From the NCBI RefSeq assembly GCF_022968135.1, contig NZ_JALJRA010000004.1, positions 224,427-288,426 of the forward strand: a stretch of 64,000 bases of DNA, given 5' to 3'. Both the position numbers and the translations under genes were made by a program. This stretch comes from Pseudorhizobium tarimense. GTDB lineage: Bacteria > Pseudomonadota > Alphaproteobacteria > Rhizobiales > Rhizobiaceae. The stretch's first letter is position 1; each line of letters starts with the position of its first letter. This document shows positions 1 through 8,830 of this stretch, in pieces. A model generated the notes under the pieces. It had not been told where the DNA came from. It did not search any database and saw nothing but the letters and a program-made list of their open reading frames with translations.

Positions 1-218
1 AGGTCGGAGCCCGTCTGTGCAATGCCGATGATCGGTCGATCCGACTGCAGTTCAGCCTGGCTCAGTCCGAAGTTCATGTAGCGCTCCAGATAGAGCGCGG
101 TCATGTCGGCATTGGCCGGATTGTCGAACCAGGCGCGCGAGCGCAGCTTGCGCACTTCGCCCCGGCTGTGATCGGTTTCGGCGATCTCGGTGGAGGGCAT
201 GTTCTCAGAGTTTGTCAT
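1..218 (-). CDS. IlvD/Edd-family sugar-acid dehydratase, N-terminal part (cut by window edge)
   Basis: The first 72 codons of a leftward gene whose remainder lies outside the window. After a polar leader, the residues [21 protein letters not shown] and [13 protein letters not shown] are the N-terminus of Fe-S dehydratases of the IlvD/Edd family that act on aldonic acids (arabonate, xylonate, galactonate) rather than on branched-chain precursors. It is the third gene of a leftward set after a GguC protein and a sugar 1-dehydrogenase, so dehydration of the sugar acid made by that dehydrogenase is the likely step. The start is the ATG at 218; a second in-frame ATG at 200 is possible, and neither has a strong ribosome site. 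Exact substrate is inference. Confidence 0.8.
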   Translation of the reverse strand, partial: MTNSENMPSTEIAETDHSRGEVRKLRSRAWFDNPANADMTALYLERYMNFGLSQAELQSDRPIIGIAQTGSD

Positions 219-258
219 GTTAGTTCTCACGCGTAAGGAGGGACCCAAGGCCTGAGCC

Positions 259-1182
259 TCAGTCCTCGAAAGATTCCACAGCATGGCGGCGCCCCAGCAT
301 GAAGGCATCCGCGACATGCACCAGCGGAGAGAAGTCGGCGTCGCTGCGCCCCTCCCCGACCAGCCGGACGAATTTCTTGTAAAGGTTGCGGTACTCCCGG
401 TCCTCTTCCACCACCCGCTGTTCGCCATCGACGGACAGACGGCTGCCGCCATGGCTGACGACGACCGGCCCCTCTTCGGTGTCGATGCGGATGTCCCAGG
501 TCTGCGGCCCGGTCTGGCGCCAATCGAACTCTGCCGCGACCGGAACGCCGCTGGACGTTTTGAAGGACAGGTTCGCAGCGATCGGAGCAGCGCGATTCTC
601 CGGAAAGAACAGGTCGGATTGCACCAGGTGGAACGGCTCCGGCATGATCCGGGTCACGATCGACAGCGCATTGATGCCCGGATCGAAAACGCCCAACCCG
701 CCCGGCTCCCAGATCCAAGCCTGGCCCGGATGCCAATGGCGGACATCTTCCTTCCACTCCACCGACACGCTGCGGATCTTGCGATCTGCGAGAAGCGCGC
801 GCGTAGGCTCTACGGCCGCCGCTTCACGCGAATGCCAGGTGGAGAAAACGGTTAGGCCCTTTTTTTTCGCCAGGGCCTCCAGGGCATGCACTTCCGAAAT
901 ACTCGCGCCCGGCGGCTTTTCCAGCATCACATGCTTGCCGGCATCGAGCGCAGCCTTTGCCTGTGTGAAGCGTCCCTGCGGCGGCGTGCAGAGCGAAACC
1001 GCATCCACCGGCACATCGGAGGACAAGAGCTCCTCGATGTCGTTGAACGACGCAACACCATCGAGCGCGGCATTGCGGCTCGCGACGGCAACGAACTCGA
1101 CGCCGTCCGTTGCCTGGATCGCGCCGAGATGCTGATCCCTTGCAATCTTGCCCAGTCCAACGATGCCAAGACGGATGGTCAT
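259..1182 (-). CDS. L-arabinose / D-galactose 1-dehydrogenase (Gfo/Idh/MocA family)
   Basis: A 307-residue NAD(P)-dependent oxidoreductase. The N-terminal Rossmann fold carries [10 protein letters not shown] (residues 9-18), and the EKPPG motif (88-92) and DPGIN (167-171) are typical of the family. It closely resembles Azospirillum L-arabinose 1-dehydrogenase, sharing [11 protein letters not shown] and the [20 protein letters not shown] region as I recall it. Members oxidise L-arabinose or D-galactose to the lactone, the first step of the non-phosphorylative pathway. It sits 7 bp after the GguC gene and before the dehydratase, which fits that pathway. Substrate preference between arabinose, fucose and galactose cannot be decided here. 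Confidence 0.85.
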   Translation of the reverse strand: MTIRLGIVGLGKIARDQHLGAIQATDGVEFVAVASRNAALDGVASFNDIEELLSSDVPVDAVSLCTPPQGRFTQAKAALDAGKHVMLEKPPGASISEVHALEALAKKKGLTVFSTWHSREAAAVEPTRALLADRKIRSVSVEWKEDVRHWHPGQAWIWEPGGLGVFDPGINALSIVTRIMPEPFHLVQSDLFFPENRAAPIAANLSFKTSSGVPVAAEFDWRQTGPQTWDIRIDTEEGPVVVSHGGSRLSVDGEQRVVEEDREYRNLYKKFVRLVGEGRSDADFSPLVHVADAFMLGRRHAVESFED

Positions 1183-1189
1183 GAGCGCC

Positions 1190-2179
1190 TCAGAGCTTGC
1201 GAACGAAAACTGAAGTCGCAGCCGCCACCGTCAGCTTGTTGACGAGCGGCAGCTTGAAGGGCTCTGCCGAGATCTCGAACGTATCGCCCGGCTCTGTCTT
1301 AACGCCATCTGAGAAGGAAAGCGTCGCGGTGCCGAAGAAGTGGACATGCAAGTCACCGGGCCGACGGAAGATTTCGTACTTGAAATTGTGGTGCTCGAGA
1401 TTGGCGATCGAGTGCGACATGTTCCCTTCGCCGGAGAGGAATGGCTTCTCAAAAATAACCTCGTCGCCGCGGCGCACGCGTGACGCGCCCTCCACATGCG
1501 CCGGCAGATCACCGACGATGAGCTCGGCGCCGAGGGCCGCCTGACGAAGCTTGGAATGGGCAAGCCACAGATAGTTACCCTTCTCCGTCACATGGTCGGA
1601 GAATTCGTTGGCAAGACAGAAGCCGACGCGATACGGCACACCATTCTCACCGATGAGATAGATACCGGCAAGTTCCGGCTCTTCGCCGCCATCAAGCGCG
1701 AAGGCCGGCGATACGAGATCTTCGCCCGTCGCGCGCAGCTGCGACCCGTCGCCCTTGTAGAACCACTCCGGCTGCACGCCTTCCTGCCCCGCGGCCGGCT
1801 TGCCGCCCTCGACGCCCATCTGGAACATCCGCATGGAATCAGTTGGCTTGTCCGTCGACTGCGCGGCCTTGTGCATCTTGTCGCGACCGTCGGCGGAACC
1901 GAGATGCGTCAGGCCGGTCCCAGCAACGAAGAAATGCGCCGGATCCGGATGGGAGATCGGAAGCGCCAGACGGCCCTCCTTTTGTGCGCGATGAAGATCG
2001 ACCTCTTCTGCGTATCCAAGCGATTTGATCCGCTCTTCGAGCGACTGCCCGGCCGCGATGGCATCCGCGGCAAGTTGATATGTGGAGCTTGCGCCGGAAA
2101 CCACACGCGCAGCACCGACACCGTCCCAGGCGACAACCTTCAGGCTGTCGCCGTCACGCACTTGAAGAACTCGCAGCAT
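1190..2179 (-). CDS. gguC: GguC / AraD1-family protein (FAH fold sugar-acid enzyme)
   Basis: A 329-residue protein with the fumarylacetoacetate-hydrolase-like fold in its C-terminal two thirds (GIYLIGENGVPYRVGFCLANEFSDHVTE region). It matches the GguC family known from Agrobacterium, which is encoded beside sugar ABC transporters. Family members are thought to act on 2-keto-3-deoxy sugar acids produced by IlvD/Edd dehydratases. It is first in the leftward operon and divergent from the ytfQ-type transporter, so it likely handles the keto-deoxy acid downstream of the dehydrogenase and dehydratase. Start ATG at 2179. Family identity is firm; the reaction is inferred. Confidence 0.8.
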   Translation of the reverse strand: MLRVLQVRDGDSLKVVAWDGVGAARVVSGASSTYQLAADAIAAGQSLEERIKSLGYAEEVDLHRAQKEGRLALPISHPDPAHFFVAGTGLTHLGSADGRDKMHKAAQSTDKPTDSMRMFQMGVEGGKPAAGQEGVQPEWFYKGDGSQLRATGEDLVSPAFALDGGEEPELAGIYLIGENGVPYRVGFCLANEFSDHVTEKGNYLWLAHSKLRQAALGAELIVGDLPAHVEGASRVRRGDEVIFEKPFLSGEGNMSHSIANLEHHNFKYEIFRRPGDLHVHFFGTATLSFSDGVKTEPGDTFEISAEPFKLPLVNKLTVAAATSVFVRKL

Positions 2180-2493
2180 TGATCCTCTACCTATGCACTC
2201 TCGGCGGCAACAACGGGTTGGCGCCCTCCTCCCAGCACGGCTTGATCCGCGCGGAATATAATACGACTATTCAAGCAAGCCTCCTCTTGTCAAGCGAGCA
2301 CCCACCTCATCAACGGCACCCACGTCTGGACAAGACAGTTATAAAGTACCTTGCAATTCAATCGGTTAGAGGGAGACGCCTCTTCACTGAAGACCATTTC
2401 TCTCAGTAGCCAAGCTAAAAAGCGCTTGCAAAAGTATGACAATATGCAAAACCTTGGATGTCCATTCGCCATCATCTTCTGGGAGGATTTAAG
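2180..2493. promoter_or_regulatory. Divergent promoter region between gguC and the sugar ABC operon
   Basis: A 314-bp stretch without a gene, noticeably AT-richer than its flanks, that must carry both divergent promoters. Visible symmetric elements are CTTGTCAAG at 2286-2294, its partner-like GACAAG at 2329-2334, an AATATAATACGACTATT stretch near 2256-2272, and the perfect palindrome AAGCGCTT at 2420-2427. Any of these could be an operator for the FadR-type regulator encoded at 7092-7850 or for a LacI-type protein; this is inference. A clear Shine-Dalgarno GGAGG at 2482-2486 precedes the ATG at 2494. Confidence 0.4.
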
Positions 2494-3453
2494 ATGAATA
2501 AGGCACTCGCGGCGCTCACCGTCGCATTTTCCGCATGTCTGGCTTCAGGCGTTTCCGCACAGTCCCTGACCGTGGGCTTCTCGCAGATCGGCTCGGAGTC
2601 GGGCTGGCGTGCAGCCGAAACCACGGTGACAAAGCAGGAAGCCGAAAAGCGCGGCATTGACCTCAAGTTCGCCGATGCACAGCAGAAGCAGGAAAACCAG
2701 ATCAAGGCGATCCGCGGCTTCATCGCACAGGGCGTCGACGCGATCCTCGTTGCTCCCGTCGTCGCAACCGGCTGGGAAGCCGTGCTTAAGGAAGCCAAGG
2801 AAGAAGAAATCCCGGTCATTCTGCTCGACCGCCAGATCGAAGCGCCCGAAGATCTCTATCTCACCGCCGTCACCTCCGATCAGGTGCATGAAGGCAAGGT
2901 TGCCGGCGAGTGGCTGGTCAAGGACGTCGGCGACAAGGAGTGCAACGTCGTCGAGCTGCAGGGTACCACCGGCTCCTCGCCAGCCATCAACCGCAAGAAG
3001 GGCTTCGAGGAAGCCATCGCCGGACACGACAACATAAAGATCACCCGCTCGCAGACCGGTGACTTCACCCGCACCAAGGGCAAAGAAGTCATGGAGAGCT
3101 TCATCAAGGCCGAAGGCGGTGAGCAAGACATCTGCGCCGTTTACGCTCACAACGACGACATGGCCGTCGGCGCCATCCAGGCCATCAAGGAAGCCGGCCT
3201 GAAGCCTGGCTCCGAGATCAAGATCGTGTCGATCGACGCCGTTCCGGACATCTTCAAGGCTATGGCAGACGGTGAAGCCAATGCCACGGTCGAGCTGACG
3301 CCGAACATGGCGGGCCCTGCCTTTGATGCGCTTGAAGCCTATCTGAACGACAAGAAGGAGCCGCCGAAGTGGATCCAGACAGAATCCAAGCTCTACACGG
3401 CGGCTGACGACCCGATGAAGGTCTACGAGTCCAAAAAGGACCTCGGCTACTAA
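2494..3453 (+). CDS. ytfQ: Sugar (furanose-type) ABC transporter substrate-binding protein
   Basis: A 319-residue periplasmic binding protein of the ribose/galactofuranose cluster. Residues 1-22 form a signal peptide ending VSA, and the mature part begins with the LTVGFSQIGSESGWRAAE pattern typical of Escherichia coli YtfQ. QQKQENQIKAIRGF, APVVATGWEAVLKEA, VVELQGTTGSSPA, VYAHNDDM and VELTPNMAGPAFDALE also follow YtfQ closely. It captures the sugar for the YtfR-YtfT-YjfF importer encoded next. The ATG at 2494 is chosen over upstream codons because GGAGG stands 7 bp before it and the signal peptide starts there. With arabinose/galactose genes next door, the ligand may be a furanose form of either. 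Confidence 0.9.
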   Translation: MNKALAALTVAFSACLASGVSAQSLTVGFSQIGSESGWRAAETTVTKQEAEKRGIDLKFADAQQKQENQIKAIRGFIAQGVDAILVAPVVATGWEAVLKEAKEEEIPVILLDRQIEAPEDLYLTAVTSDQVHEGKVAGEWLVKDVGDKECNVVELQGTTGSSPAINRKKGFEEAIAGHDNIKITRSQTGDFTRTKGKEVMESFIKAEGGEQDICAVYAHNDDMAVGAIQAIKEAGLKPGSEIKIVSIDAVPDIFKAMADGEANATVELTPNMAGPAFDALEAYLNDKKEPPKWIQTESKLYTAADDPMKVYESKKDLGY

Positions 3454-3465
3454 GCCCTGCTCTCG

Positions 3466-3490
3466 GAGGTGGCGGTTTTGGCTCCACCTC
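3466..3490 (+). terminator. Intergenic hairpin after the binding-protein gene
   Basis: GAGGTGG (3466-3472) pairs with CCACCTC (3484-3490) around an 11-base loop, just downstream of the ytfQ stop and about 60 bp before the ATPase gene. There is no T-run, so it is more likely an mRNA-stabilising or attenuating hairpin, as often found after highly expressed binding-protein genes, than a full terminator. Confidence 0.55.
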
Positions 3491-3553
3491 TCATCCTGAA
3501 GCATCGACCGGAGCCGTAACCGCGGCTTCGGTCTTCGGTCGCAGGACGTCCCA

Positions 3554-5077
3554 ATGAACGATATCCATCCTTTCCTGGAAGCCCGCGGCATCGGCAAGAG
3601 CTTCCTGGGCATTACCGCGCTCGACAATGTCGACTTCACCCTGCGCAGCGGCGAGATCCATGCGCTACTTGGCGAAAACGGTGCGGGCAAATCCACCCTG
3701 ATCAAGATACTGACCGGCGTCTACACACGCGACACCGGAACGATGAAGCTCGATGGCCGCGACGTTGCGCCCGGCAATGTCGGCGAAGCGCAGGAACTCG
3801 GCATCGGCACGGTCTATCAGGAGGTAAACCTTCTTGAGAACCTGACGGTCGCCGAGAACCTCTTTCTTGGCCGACAGCCGCGCCGCTTTGGCCTCGTCGA
3901 TCGAGGGGAGATGCGTCGGCGCGCGGAGGCCCTGCTGCGCAATTACGGCCTCACCATCGATGTCGATTCGCTCCTCTCCTCCTATTCCATCGCGATCCGA
4001 CAGATCATCGCGATTGCACGGGCCGTCGATCTTTCGGGCAGGGTTCTGGTTCTTGATGAACCGACCGCCAGTCTCGACAGCCACGAGGTGGAGATGGTGT
4101 TCGCTGTCCTGCGGAAATTGCGGGACAGAGGCCTCGGCATCATCATCATCACCCACTTCCTCAATCAGGTCTACGACGTCGCCGACAGGGTGACGGTGTT
4201 GCGGAACGGCGCAATGGTCGGGACGCGCGAGCTTGCCTCGCTGCCGCGCATGGAGCTCATTTCGATGATGCTCGGACGCGAACTGCAGCATGTGACACGT
4301 GATCACGATGCGCTCGACGAAACGGTCGAGAACGGCACGGCGCCGATCCGCTTCAACGATTACGGCAAGCGCGGCAGCGTCGCCCCCTTCGATCTGGAAA
4401 TCCGCCCCGGAGAGGTCGTTGGCGTTGCAGGACTGCTGGGTTCCGGTCGTACGGAAACCGCCTTCCTTCTTTTCGGCATCGACCGCGCCGACCACGGCAC
4501 CGCCAGCATCGATGGCAAGGAGGTGCGCATCTCTTCGCCGGAGACGGCCATTGACCACGGCTTCGGCTTCTGCCCCGAGGAACGCAAGACGGATGGGATC
4601 ATCGGCGACTTCTCCGTCAGCGAAAACATTGCGCTTGCCCTTCAGGCACGCCAAGGCTGGGCAAAGCCACTCTCGACGCGCCAGAAGGCGGAGCTTGCCG
4701 ACCGCTTCATCCGCTCGCTCGACATCCGCCCGCCGGATCCGGACAGGCCGATCAAGTTCCTGTCCGGGGGCAACCAGCAGAAGGCGATTCTCGCCCGCTG
4801 GCTGGCAACGGAGCCGCGCCTTCTGATCCTGGATGAACCCACCCGCGGAATCGACATCGGCGCCCATACGGAAATCCTGCGCATGATCGAACAACTCTGC
4901 GCCGACGGCATGTCGCTGATCGTCATCTCGTCGGAACTGGAAGAACTCACGGCCGTGGCGCATCGCGTTATCGTTCTCGCGGACCGGCGTCACGTGGCCG
5001 AACTGAAAGGCTCGCAGATCACCGCAGACAACATCATGGCAGCGATCGCTGATCCAGGCCGCACGGAGGCAGCATGA
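3554..5077 (+). CDS. ytfR: Sugar ABC transporter ATP-binding protein, two nucleotide-binding domains
   Basis: A 507-residue cytoplasmic ATPase with two ABC domains, the usual size for RbsA/AraG/YtfR proteins. The first domain has Walker A GENGAGKST at residues 40-48 and Walker B VLVLDEPTASLD, with a degenerate signature (SYSIAIRQ) as is common in this family. The second has the signature FLSGGNQQK followed by LLILDEPTRGIDIG. It powers sugar import with the two permeases that follow. Its end overlaps the start of the next gene by 4 bp, indicating translational coupling. Confidence 0.9.
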   Translation: MNDIHPFLEARGIGKSFLGITALDNVDFTLRSGEIHALLGENGAGKSTLIKILTGVYTRDTGTMKLDGRDVAPGNVGEAQELGIGTVYQEVNLLENLTVAENLFLGRQPRRFGLVDRGEMRRRAEALLRNYGLTIDVDSLLSSYSIAIRQIIAIARAVDLSGRVLVLDEPTASLDSHEVEMVFAVLRKLRDRGLGIIIITHFLNQVYDVADRVTVLRNGAMVGTRELASLPRMELISMMLGRELQHVTRDHDALDETVENGTAPIRFNDYGKRGSVAPFDLEIRPGEVVGVAGLLGSGRTETAFLLFGIDRADHGTASIDGKEVRISSPETAIDHGFGFCPEERKTDGIIGDFSVSENIALALQARQGWAKPLSTRQKAELADRFIRSLDIRPPDPDRPIKFLSGGNQQKAILARWLATEPRLLILDEPTRGIDIGAHTEILRMIEQLCADGMSLIVISSELEELTAVAHRVIVLADRRHVAELKGSQITADNIMAAIADPGRTEAA

Positions 5078-6108
5078 CCAGTTCCCTCGCCCGCCGTCTT
5101 CGCCGGATTGCACCTCAGGTGGCAGCCCTTGCCATCATCATCGCCCTAGTCAGCCTCATCTCGCCGGGCTTTCTCAACATCACCTATCAAAACGGCCGCC
5201 TGTACGGCAGCCTGATCGACGTGCTCGTCCGAGGCGCGCCTGTCGCGCTGCTTGCAATCGGCATGACACTTGTGATCGCCACACGCGGCATCGACCTTTC
5301 GATAGGCGCCGTGATTGCCATCTGCGGTGCGGTTGCGGCCAGCTTGATCACCAGCGGCTATCCTCTGCCGGTGGTCATCATCGCCTCGCTGGCGATCGGC
5401 CTCCTCTGCGGGCTATGGAACGGTCTGCTCGTCGCCGTTCTCGACATCCAGCCGATCATTGCGACGCTGATCCTCATGGTTGCCGGCCGCGGCATTGCGC
5501 AGCTGATCACCGAGGGCGTGATCCTGACCTTCAACAACGAGAGCTTCGCAGCGTTAGGGTCCGGTTCACTCGTCGGAGTGCCGATCCCCATCCTGCTCTG
5601 GATCGCTGCCGCCCTGGCGGTCGGACTACTCGTGCGCCGCACCGCCCTCGGCTTCCTCATCGAGGCGACCGGCATCAACCGGCGTGCCGCGATGCTGGCC
5701 GGCATCCGTGCCCGCTTCCTGCTGTTCTTCGTCTATGCCGTTTCCGGACTGATGGCTGCAATCGCGGGTCTGATCGTCACCGCCGATATCCGCGGGGCAG
5801 ACGCCAACAATGCCGGGCTATGGCTGGAGCTCGACGCGATCCTCGCCGTCGTCATCGGCGGCACTTCGCTGAATGGCGGGCGGTTCTCGATTCTTGCCTC
5901 GCTGCTCGGCGCCATGATCATCCAGACGATCAACACGGGCATCCTCGTGTCCGGCTTTCCGCCGGAGTTCAATCTGGTGATCAAGGCAGGCATCATCATT
6001 CTGGTGCTGACGCTGCAGTCTCCTGCGGTCGCCAGCGCCTTTGCTTTGCTCAAGCCGGGCCGTAACAGCCCCGCACAGCCTGTGAAGACAGAAAGGACGG
6101 CACAGTGA
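5074..6108 (+). CDS. ytfT: Sugar ABC transporter permease (YtfT-type)
   Basis: A 344-residue inner-membrane permease of the BPD_transp_2 (ribose-type) family with multiple hydrophobic segments. The conserved GMTLVIATRGIDLSIGAV stretch is the permease signature, and LDAILAVVIGGTSLNGGRFSI is near the C-terminus. It forms the channel with the following permease. It overlaps the ATPase gene by 4 bp at its start and the next permease gene by 4 bp at its end. Confidence 0.9.
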   Translation: MTSSLARRLRRIAPQVAALAIIIALVSLISPGFLNITYQNGRLYGSLIDVLVRGAPVALLAIGMTLVIATRGIDLSIGAVIAICGAVAASLITSGYPLPVVIIASLAIGLLCGLWNGLLVAVLDIQPIIATLILMVAGRGIAQLITEGVILTFNNESFAALGSGSLVGVPIPILLWIAAALAVGLLVRRTALGFLIEATGINRRAAMLAGIRARFLLFFVYAVSGLMAAIAGLIVTADIRGADANNAGLWLELDAILAVVIGGTSLNGGRFSILASLLGAMIIQTINTGILVSGFPPEFNLVIKAGIIILVLTLQSPAVASAFALLKPGRNSPAQPVKTERTAQ

Positions 6109-7091
6109 TCAGCACACGCAACCTTCCTTACCTGGCGGCTCTGGCGATCTTCCTGCTCGCCTATGCCGCCTGCGTTCTGCAGTTCCCTAACATGCTCTCG
6201 ACCCGCGTGCTCGGCAATCTCCTGACCGACAACGCCTTCCTTGGTATCGCAGCCGTCGGCATGACCTTCGTCATCCTGTCGGGTGGCATCGACCTCTCCA
6301 TCGGCTCGGTAATCGCCTTTACCAGCGTCTTCGTGGCGGTGATGGTCGGTTCTGCGGGCGTCAACCCGCTGATTGCCTTCGCCGCGGTTCTGGCAATTTC
6401 GACGTCCTTCGGCGCTGTCATGGGCCTGATGATCCGCTTCCTCGGCATCCCGCCCTTCGTCGTGACGCTCGCCGGCATGTTCCTCGCCCGAGGCGCCGCC
6501 TATCTGATCTCGACCCAGTCCGTGCCGATCTCCCACCCGGTGATTGACGCGATACAGGGCTTCTACTTCCGCTTTCCGGGCGGCGGCAGACTTACCGCAA
6601 TGGCCATGCTGATGCTGCTCGTGTTCGTCGTTGGCGCATCCGTTGCCGGCCGTACCCGCTTCGGCGCCAATGTCTATGCGGTGGGTGGCAATCCGCAGTC
6701 GGCGGAACTGATGGGCGTCCCCGTTGGTCGCACGACTGTCGGAATCTATGCCCTTTCCGGGTTCCTGTCCGGGCTGTCGGGCATCGCCTATACCCTCTAC
6801 ACCTCCTCCGGCTACTCGCTGGCAACGGTCGGTGTCGAGCTGGACGCCATTGCTGCCGTGGTGATCGGGGGGACGTTGCTAACCGGCGGGGCAGGCCTCG
6901 TCGCAGGAACTTTCGTCGGCGTTCTGATACAGGGCCTGATCCAGACCTATATCGTCTTCGACGGCACGCTGTCCTCCTGGTGGACGAAGATCGTGATCGG
7001 CCTCCTGCTGTTCACCTTCATAGTTCTGCAGCGGGGCATCGTATGGTATTCGGACCGCAGACTGGCCGAGGGACGGCTGAAGGAGGCATGA
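6105..7091 (+). CDS. yjfF: Sugar ABC transporter permease (YjfF-type)
   Basis: A 328-residue second permease of the ribose-type ABC family, with GMTFVILSGGIDLSIGSV and LDAIAAVVIGGTLLTGGAG motifs parallel to the first permease. Two different permeases in a row is the YtfT-YjfF arrangement of the galactofuranose importer, in contrast to the single permease of ribose or arabinose systems. The gene starts inside the end of ytfT (4-bp overlap) and runs into the regulator gene with no gap. Confidence 0.88.
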   Translation: MISTRNLPYLAALAIFLLAYAACVLQFPNMLSTRVLGNLLTDNAFLGIAAVGMTFVILSGGIDLSIGSVIAFTSVFVAVMVGSAGVNPLIAFAAVLAISTSFGAVMGLMIRFLGIPPFVVTLAGMFLARGAAYLISTQSVPISHPVIDAIQGFYFRFPGGGRLTAMAMLMLLVFVVGASVAGRTRFGANVYAVGGNPQSAELMGVPVGRTTVGIYALSGFLSGLSGIAYTLYTSSGYSLATVGVELDAIAAVVIGGTLLTGGAGLVAGTFVGVLIQGLIQTYIVFDGTLSSWWTKIVIGLLLFTFIVLQRGIVWYSDRRLAEGRLKEA

Positions 7092-7850
7092 TTGGGACTG
7101 CTTGAATCGGCGATCACCGGACGCAAGGGCCGAAACAGCCATGCGCATGTGGTCGCGGAGCTTGGCAGTGCAATCGTCGCCGGCCGCATTCCGGAAGGAT
7201 CGCTGCTGCCCGGCGATACCGATCTTTCTGCGCGGTTTGGTGTGTCGCGCACCGTCTTGCGCGAGGCAATGAAGACGCTTGCCGCCAAGCGGCTCGTCGA
7301 GCCCAAGGCAAAGGTCGGCACCCGTGTGGTCGACCGCTCCAAGTGGAATTTCTTCGATGCCGACGTGCTCGGCTGGCGCTGCGAATCCGGGCTCGACTTC
7401 GAGTTCATCGAGCACCTAGCGGAAATGCGCATGGCGCTGGAGCCTGCTGCCGCGGCGGCAGCAGCGCGGCGTGCGACCAATGACGACATCGTACAGCTCT
7501 ACGCAGTCGCCGCCCGTTTCGACGACCTGGACCATACGCCCGAAACTATTGCCAAGGTGGACCTTGAATTCCATCTTGCGATCGCCCGCATGTCGGGCAA
7601 CCCGTTCATGCGCTCCGCGTCCGCCATCGTAGAGGCGGCGCTTGCAATTTCCTTCCAGCTCTCCTCTCCGGCCGCCTCACCCGAAAAGATCGACGAGGTG
7701 GCGACCAATCACCTGCGGATCGCCCATGCCATCGCCTCGCGCAATCCCGAGAAGGCAATCCAGGCGATGCGGCACGTGATCGAGGTCGGCAAGACACGCA
7801 TCCGCGCCTCGATTGCCGCCACACCTGCGGCATCCAGCGAGACTGGCTAA
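7092..7850 (+). CDS. FadR-type GntR transcriptional regulator
   Basis: A 252-residue regulator. Residues about 15-80 form the GntR winged helix (LPGDTDLSARFGVSRTVLREAMKTLAAKRLVEPKAKVGT), and the rest is an all-helical FCD ligand-binding domain with the VDLEFHLAIARMSGNPF pattern that usually carries metal and ligand residues. Such proteins repress sugar-acid genes until their ligand binds. The start is TTG at 7092, directly after the yjfF stop (7089-7091), with AGGAGG at 7081-7086; no ATG gives this frame. As last gene of the transporter operon it probably controls that operon and the divergent one. Confidence 0.85.
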   Translation: MGLLESAITGRKGRNSHAHVVAELGSAIVAGRIPEGSLLPGDTDLSARFGVSRTVLREAMKTLAAKRLVEPKAKVGTRVVDRSKWNFFDADVLGWRCESGLDFEFIEHLAEMRMALEPAAAAAAARRATNDDIVQLYAVAARFDDLDHTPETIAKVDLEFHLAIARMSGNPFMRSASAIVEAALAISFQLSSPAASPEKIDEVATNHLRIAHAIASRNPEKAIQAMRHVIEVGKTRIRASIAATPAASSETG

Positions 7851-8353
7851 GGCGCCGCCGTCGCCTGTCGGCCAACAAGTTCCTCGAATGTCACCGGCCG
7901 GAGACTCCGCGCATCGACTCCCACATCGAACTGCCGCGGCATCGGCTTCAGCCGACCATGGGAATGTCCGTGCAGGTTGATCGATTTCTTGCTCATCTGG
8001 TTCCAGGTGCGGAAGGCATAGTGGCACAGCACAAGAAGCTGGTCGGCAAGCCTGATCTCCGCATAATGCTGGACGCTCGCCCACCCCGCCGCCGCCGTCA
8101 CCGAAGCTGGGTCGTTGTTGCCGATGATGAGGTGCTTGCGCCCGTTCAGTCGATCGAGCAGCGCATCGGCTTCCTCCGCCTCGCGCGCCTTCATTACATC
8201 GCCGAGATGCCAAACCTCGTCTTCCGGGGCAACGATCTCGTTCCATGTCTCGATCATTGCCTCGTCATGCTCGAAGATGTTGGAAAACGGCCGGCGATCG
8301 ATCCGCAACACTCTGCTGTCGCCGAAATGGGTGTCGCTGGTGAAGTAGATCAT
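7847..8353 (-). CDS. Calcineurin-like metallophosphoesterase
   Basis: A 168-residue compact phosphoesterase. The five metal motifs are all visible: DTHFGD (D7, H9), HLGDVMK, GNND, CHYAF and GHSHG. This size and motif set match small bacterial MPE proteins annotated as phosphoesterases of unknown substrate. It converges on the GntR gene, and the two stop regions overlap by 4 bp. Nothing ties it to sugar metabolism. Confidence 0.85.
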   Translation of the reverse strand: MIYFTSDTHFGDSRVLRIDRRPFSNIFEHDEAMIETWNEIVAPEDEVWHLGDVMKAREAEEADALLDRLNGRKHLIIGNNDPASVTAAAGWASVQHYAEIRLADQLLVLCHYAFRTWNQMSKKSINLHGHSHGRLKPMPRQFDVGVDARSLRPVTFEELVGRQATAAP

Positions 8354-8515
8354 GGCCTCTCGATATCGCCCGCATCGTCACCCGCCGTGGGGAGAAGGAG
8401 CACAGCCAAACTAGACTTTAGTGACATAGGACTCTTGTGGTGAATCAGCGGCTCTGCCATGGTCACGAAGACCTTAGAATCAACTAATAAGAATTTGAGA
8501 CCAGCAAGTTAGGCC
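8354..8515. other. Intergenic spacer with no recognisable feature
   Basis: About 160 bp between the divergent phosphoesterase gene and the small gene at 8516. It should hold both promoters, but I see no clear repeat, terminator or recognisable operator. Confidence 0.4.
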
Positions 8516-8734
8516 GTGTCCCTGGAAACACTACTGACATATCAGGACCAAGGCATGAACGCCAGATCCCGTGGCCTCGGCCACGACGCCAACCCGTTTC
8601 TCGCTCGTGAGCGCATGCCGCAGGAAACAGGTGAGCCGGTTGCGGAGTGGCGGGAGAAGGCGGAAGCCTGGCTGTTCGGCTGGCTGCTTGAGAATGCCTG
8701 GGTATCCGACGCCTCACCGGCAGACGCACGGTAG
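8516..8734 (+). CDS. Small Rmf/CrpP-like protein
   Basis: A 72-residue protein. The order QGxxAxSRG, then HDANPF, then a tryptophan-rich WREKAEAWLFGW helix resembles the short Rmf/CrpP fold (ribosome modulation factor and relatives: G-x-x-A-x-x-x-G, a C/N-P-[FY] turn, then W-x-x-G-W). The start is taken as GTG at 8516 because an alternative ATG at 8555 would remove the first part of the fold. A ribosome- or nucleotide-binding role is inference; the family match is by eye only. Confidence 0.5.
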   Translation: MSLETLLTYQDQGMNARSRGLGHDANPFLARERMPQETGEPVAEWREKAEAWLFGWLLENAWVSDASPADAR

Positions 8735-8830
8735 CCCAACCCGCACCTCCTGACATCCTGCCCGAAAACAAGGGAACTCCTCCCCGACATGCCGCATTCT
8801 AGCCGCAATAGCGGAATGCGGAGCAGAATG

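Noticed and set aside
2545..3705. 386-codon minus-strand open frame over the binding-protein gene
   Set aside because: Shadow of ytfQ; no recognisable domain.
3665..5113. 482-codon open frame on the minus strand across the ABC ATPase gene
   Set aside because: It is antisense to a clear ATPase with all motifs; its translation is low in complexity and matches no family. GC-rich codon bias produces such shadows.
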